Below the pieces are notes generated by a model. It had not been told where the DNA came from. It searched no databases and saw only the letters and a program-made list of their open reading frames with translations. Both the position numbers and the translations under genes were made by a program. From contig JALWNV010000093.1 in the NCBI GenBank assembly GCA_027083665.1, positions 1 to 6,083 on the forward strand: a stretch of 6,083 nt of DNA, in the 5' to 3' direction. Origin of the DNA: Helicobacteraceae bacterium (GTDB lineage: Bacteria; Campylobacterota; Campylobacteria; Campylobacterales; Sulfurimonadaceae). Positions 5,531 through 6,083 of the stretch are shown piece by piece (position 1 is the stretch's first letter; the number at the start of each line of letters is the position of its first letter).

Positions 5531-6083
5531 TGCGATACGGTACGCTGCCGCTGATCGGTGCACTCCTGTTCGTGCTGCACGGCTGCAGCGCCGCCGTACC
5601 GAAAGCCGGTGACAAAAAGCCCTCCTACACGATCGTAAGCGAAACGGCACAGGCATGGATGCGGCCGCTGCATACCGACAGGCCCCTGCATGACGCTTCG
5701 GCATTTTATTCGCTGGGCAATCCCAAAAACGCTTTCGCCGCACGTATCTACCTCGTCGACCGGGCGACAACGAGTCTGGATGTACAGTACTACATCTACG
5801 AAGACGACCGTACCGGGGCCTACTTCTCCTCGCGTCTGCTCGCCGCCGCCGACCGCGGTGTCAAGGTACGGCTGCTCATCGACGACCTCATCACCTCGGG
5901 CAAAGACAAAGAGCTCACAATGCTTGCGGCGCATCCCAATATCGAGGTACGCCTCTTCAACCCCAACGGCTACCGCCGGTTTTTCCGCTATATGGCCCTG
6001 CTTTTTCATGTCGATTCGCTGGGCAAACGGATGCACAACAAAGTGCTGATCGCCGACGGAAAAGCGGCCATCGTCGGCGGACG
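5530..6083 (+). CDS. Phospholipase D superfamily lipoprotein, cardiolipin synthase C-like (3' partial)
   Basis: N-terminal part of a phospholipase D (HKD) superfamily protein closest in pattern to ClsC (YmdC)-type cardiolipin synthases; 184 codons are visible and the rest lies past the right edge. Family landmarks, from the Met at 5530, are AFAARIYLVDRATTSLDVQY (about 73-92), YIYEDDRTG, LLAAADRGVKVRLLIDD and HPNIEVRLFNPNGYRR. The first HKD motif is complete: His169, Lys171 and Asp176 in MHNKVLIAD, then the usual IVGGR. Full members carry a second HKD motif, not visible here. The N-terminus looks like a lipoprotein signal (hydrophobic 6-16, then LHGC with Cys19); His at the -2 position is unusual, so lipidation is probable rather than certain. 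ATG at 5527 (4-base overlap with the adaptor gene) and ATG at 5530 (1-base overlap) are both possible. A weak GAG at 5522-5524 is better spaced for 5530. Either way translation is probably coupled to the adaptor gene. Confidence 0.88.
   Translation, partial: MRYGTLPLIGALLFVLHGCSAAVPKAGDKKPSYTIVSETAQAWMRPLHTDRPLHDASAFYSLGNPKNAFAARIYLVDRATTSLDVQYYIYEDDRTGAYFSSRLLAAADRGVKVRLLIDDLITSGKDKELTMLAAHPNIEVRLFNPNGYRRFFRYMALLFHVDSLGKRMHNKVLIADGKAAIVGG

Larger units (their letters stand above)
677..6083 (+). other. Probable efflux operon with an appended phospholipase D gene
   Basis: Five genes follow each other with junctions of 0, -1, 10 and -1 (or -4) bases and no terminator-like hairpin with a T-run between them. 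The first four encode all parts of a FUSC-type tripartite pump. The AI-2E gene ends only 35 bases upstream and may belong to the same transcript. I saw no convincing sigma-70 type promoter in the 35-base gap. The operon's promoter and its 3' end both probably lie outside the window. Confidence 0.75.

Noticed and set aside
4565..5770. Minus-strand open frame (401 codons) across the adaptor and phospholipase D genes
   Set aside because: It spans two convincing plus-strand genes, has no family motif and looks like an antisense shadow.

Overview
The window is a GC-rich stretch of a Gram-negative bacterial chromosome. Six protein-coding genes lie head-to-tail on the + strand with almost no intergenic DNA. 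A double-membrane host is implied by an outer-membrane efflux lipoprotein, a periplasmic adaptor and two lipoprotein-type signal peptides. Lys is mostly AAA and Glu mostly GAA despite GC-rich third positions. I cannot name the genus from the sequence; a proteobacterium or a GC-rich member of the Campylobacterota would fit. I see no RNA gene, mobile element, CRISPR array or intrinsic terminator.

Layout: (1) 3-641, the C-terminal part of an AI-2E/PerM-family membrane transporter, cut by the left window edge. (2) 677-2797, a 706-residue FUSC-family inner-membrane protein with two membrane blocks, of the AaeB/YccS type. (3) 2798-4384, a NodT/OprM-type outer-membrane efflux lipoprotein. (4) 4384-4599, a 71-residue DUF1656 (AaeX-like) membrane protein. 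(5) 4610-5530, an AaeA/EmrA-like HlyD-family membrane fusion protein. (6) 5530-6083, the N-terminal part of a phospholipase D superfamily (cardiolipin synthase C-like) lipoprotein, cut by the right edge.

Genes 2-5 make a complete tripartite efflux set: inner-membrane FUSC component, small DUF1656 partner, periplasmic adaptor and outer-membrane channel. The Escherichia coli aaeXAB system, which exports aromatic carboxylic acids such as p-hydroxybenzoate, is the nearest well-known relative. Here the gene order differs and a dedicated outer-membrane channel is included. The substrate cannot be read from the sequence. Junctions of 35, 0, -1, 10 and -1 (or -4) bases suggest one transcript with translational coupling, and this coupling reaches into the ClsC-like gene, which is the least expected member. 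No promoter is convincing inside the window, so the transcript probably starts at or upstream of the AI-2E gene.

Most of this is recognisable biology. The points that deserve a second look are the phospholipase D lipoprotein appended to the efflux operon, the Phe-rich second membrane block of the FUSC protein, the non-standard segments of the outer-membrane protein, and a 10-codon mini-ORF bridging genes 1 and 2.
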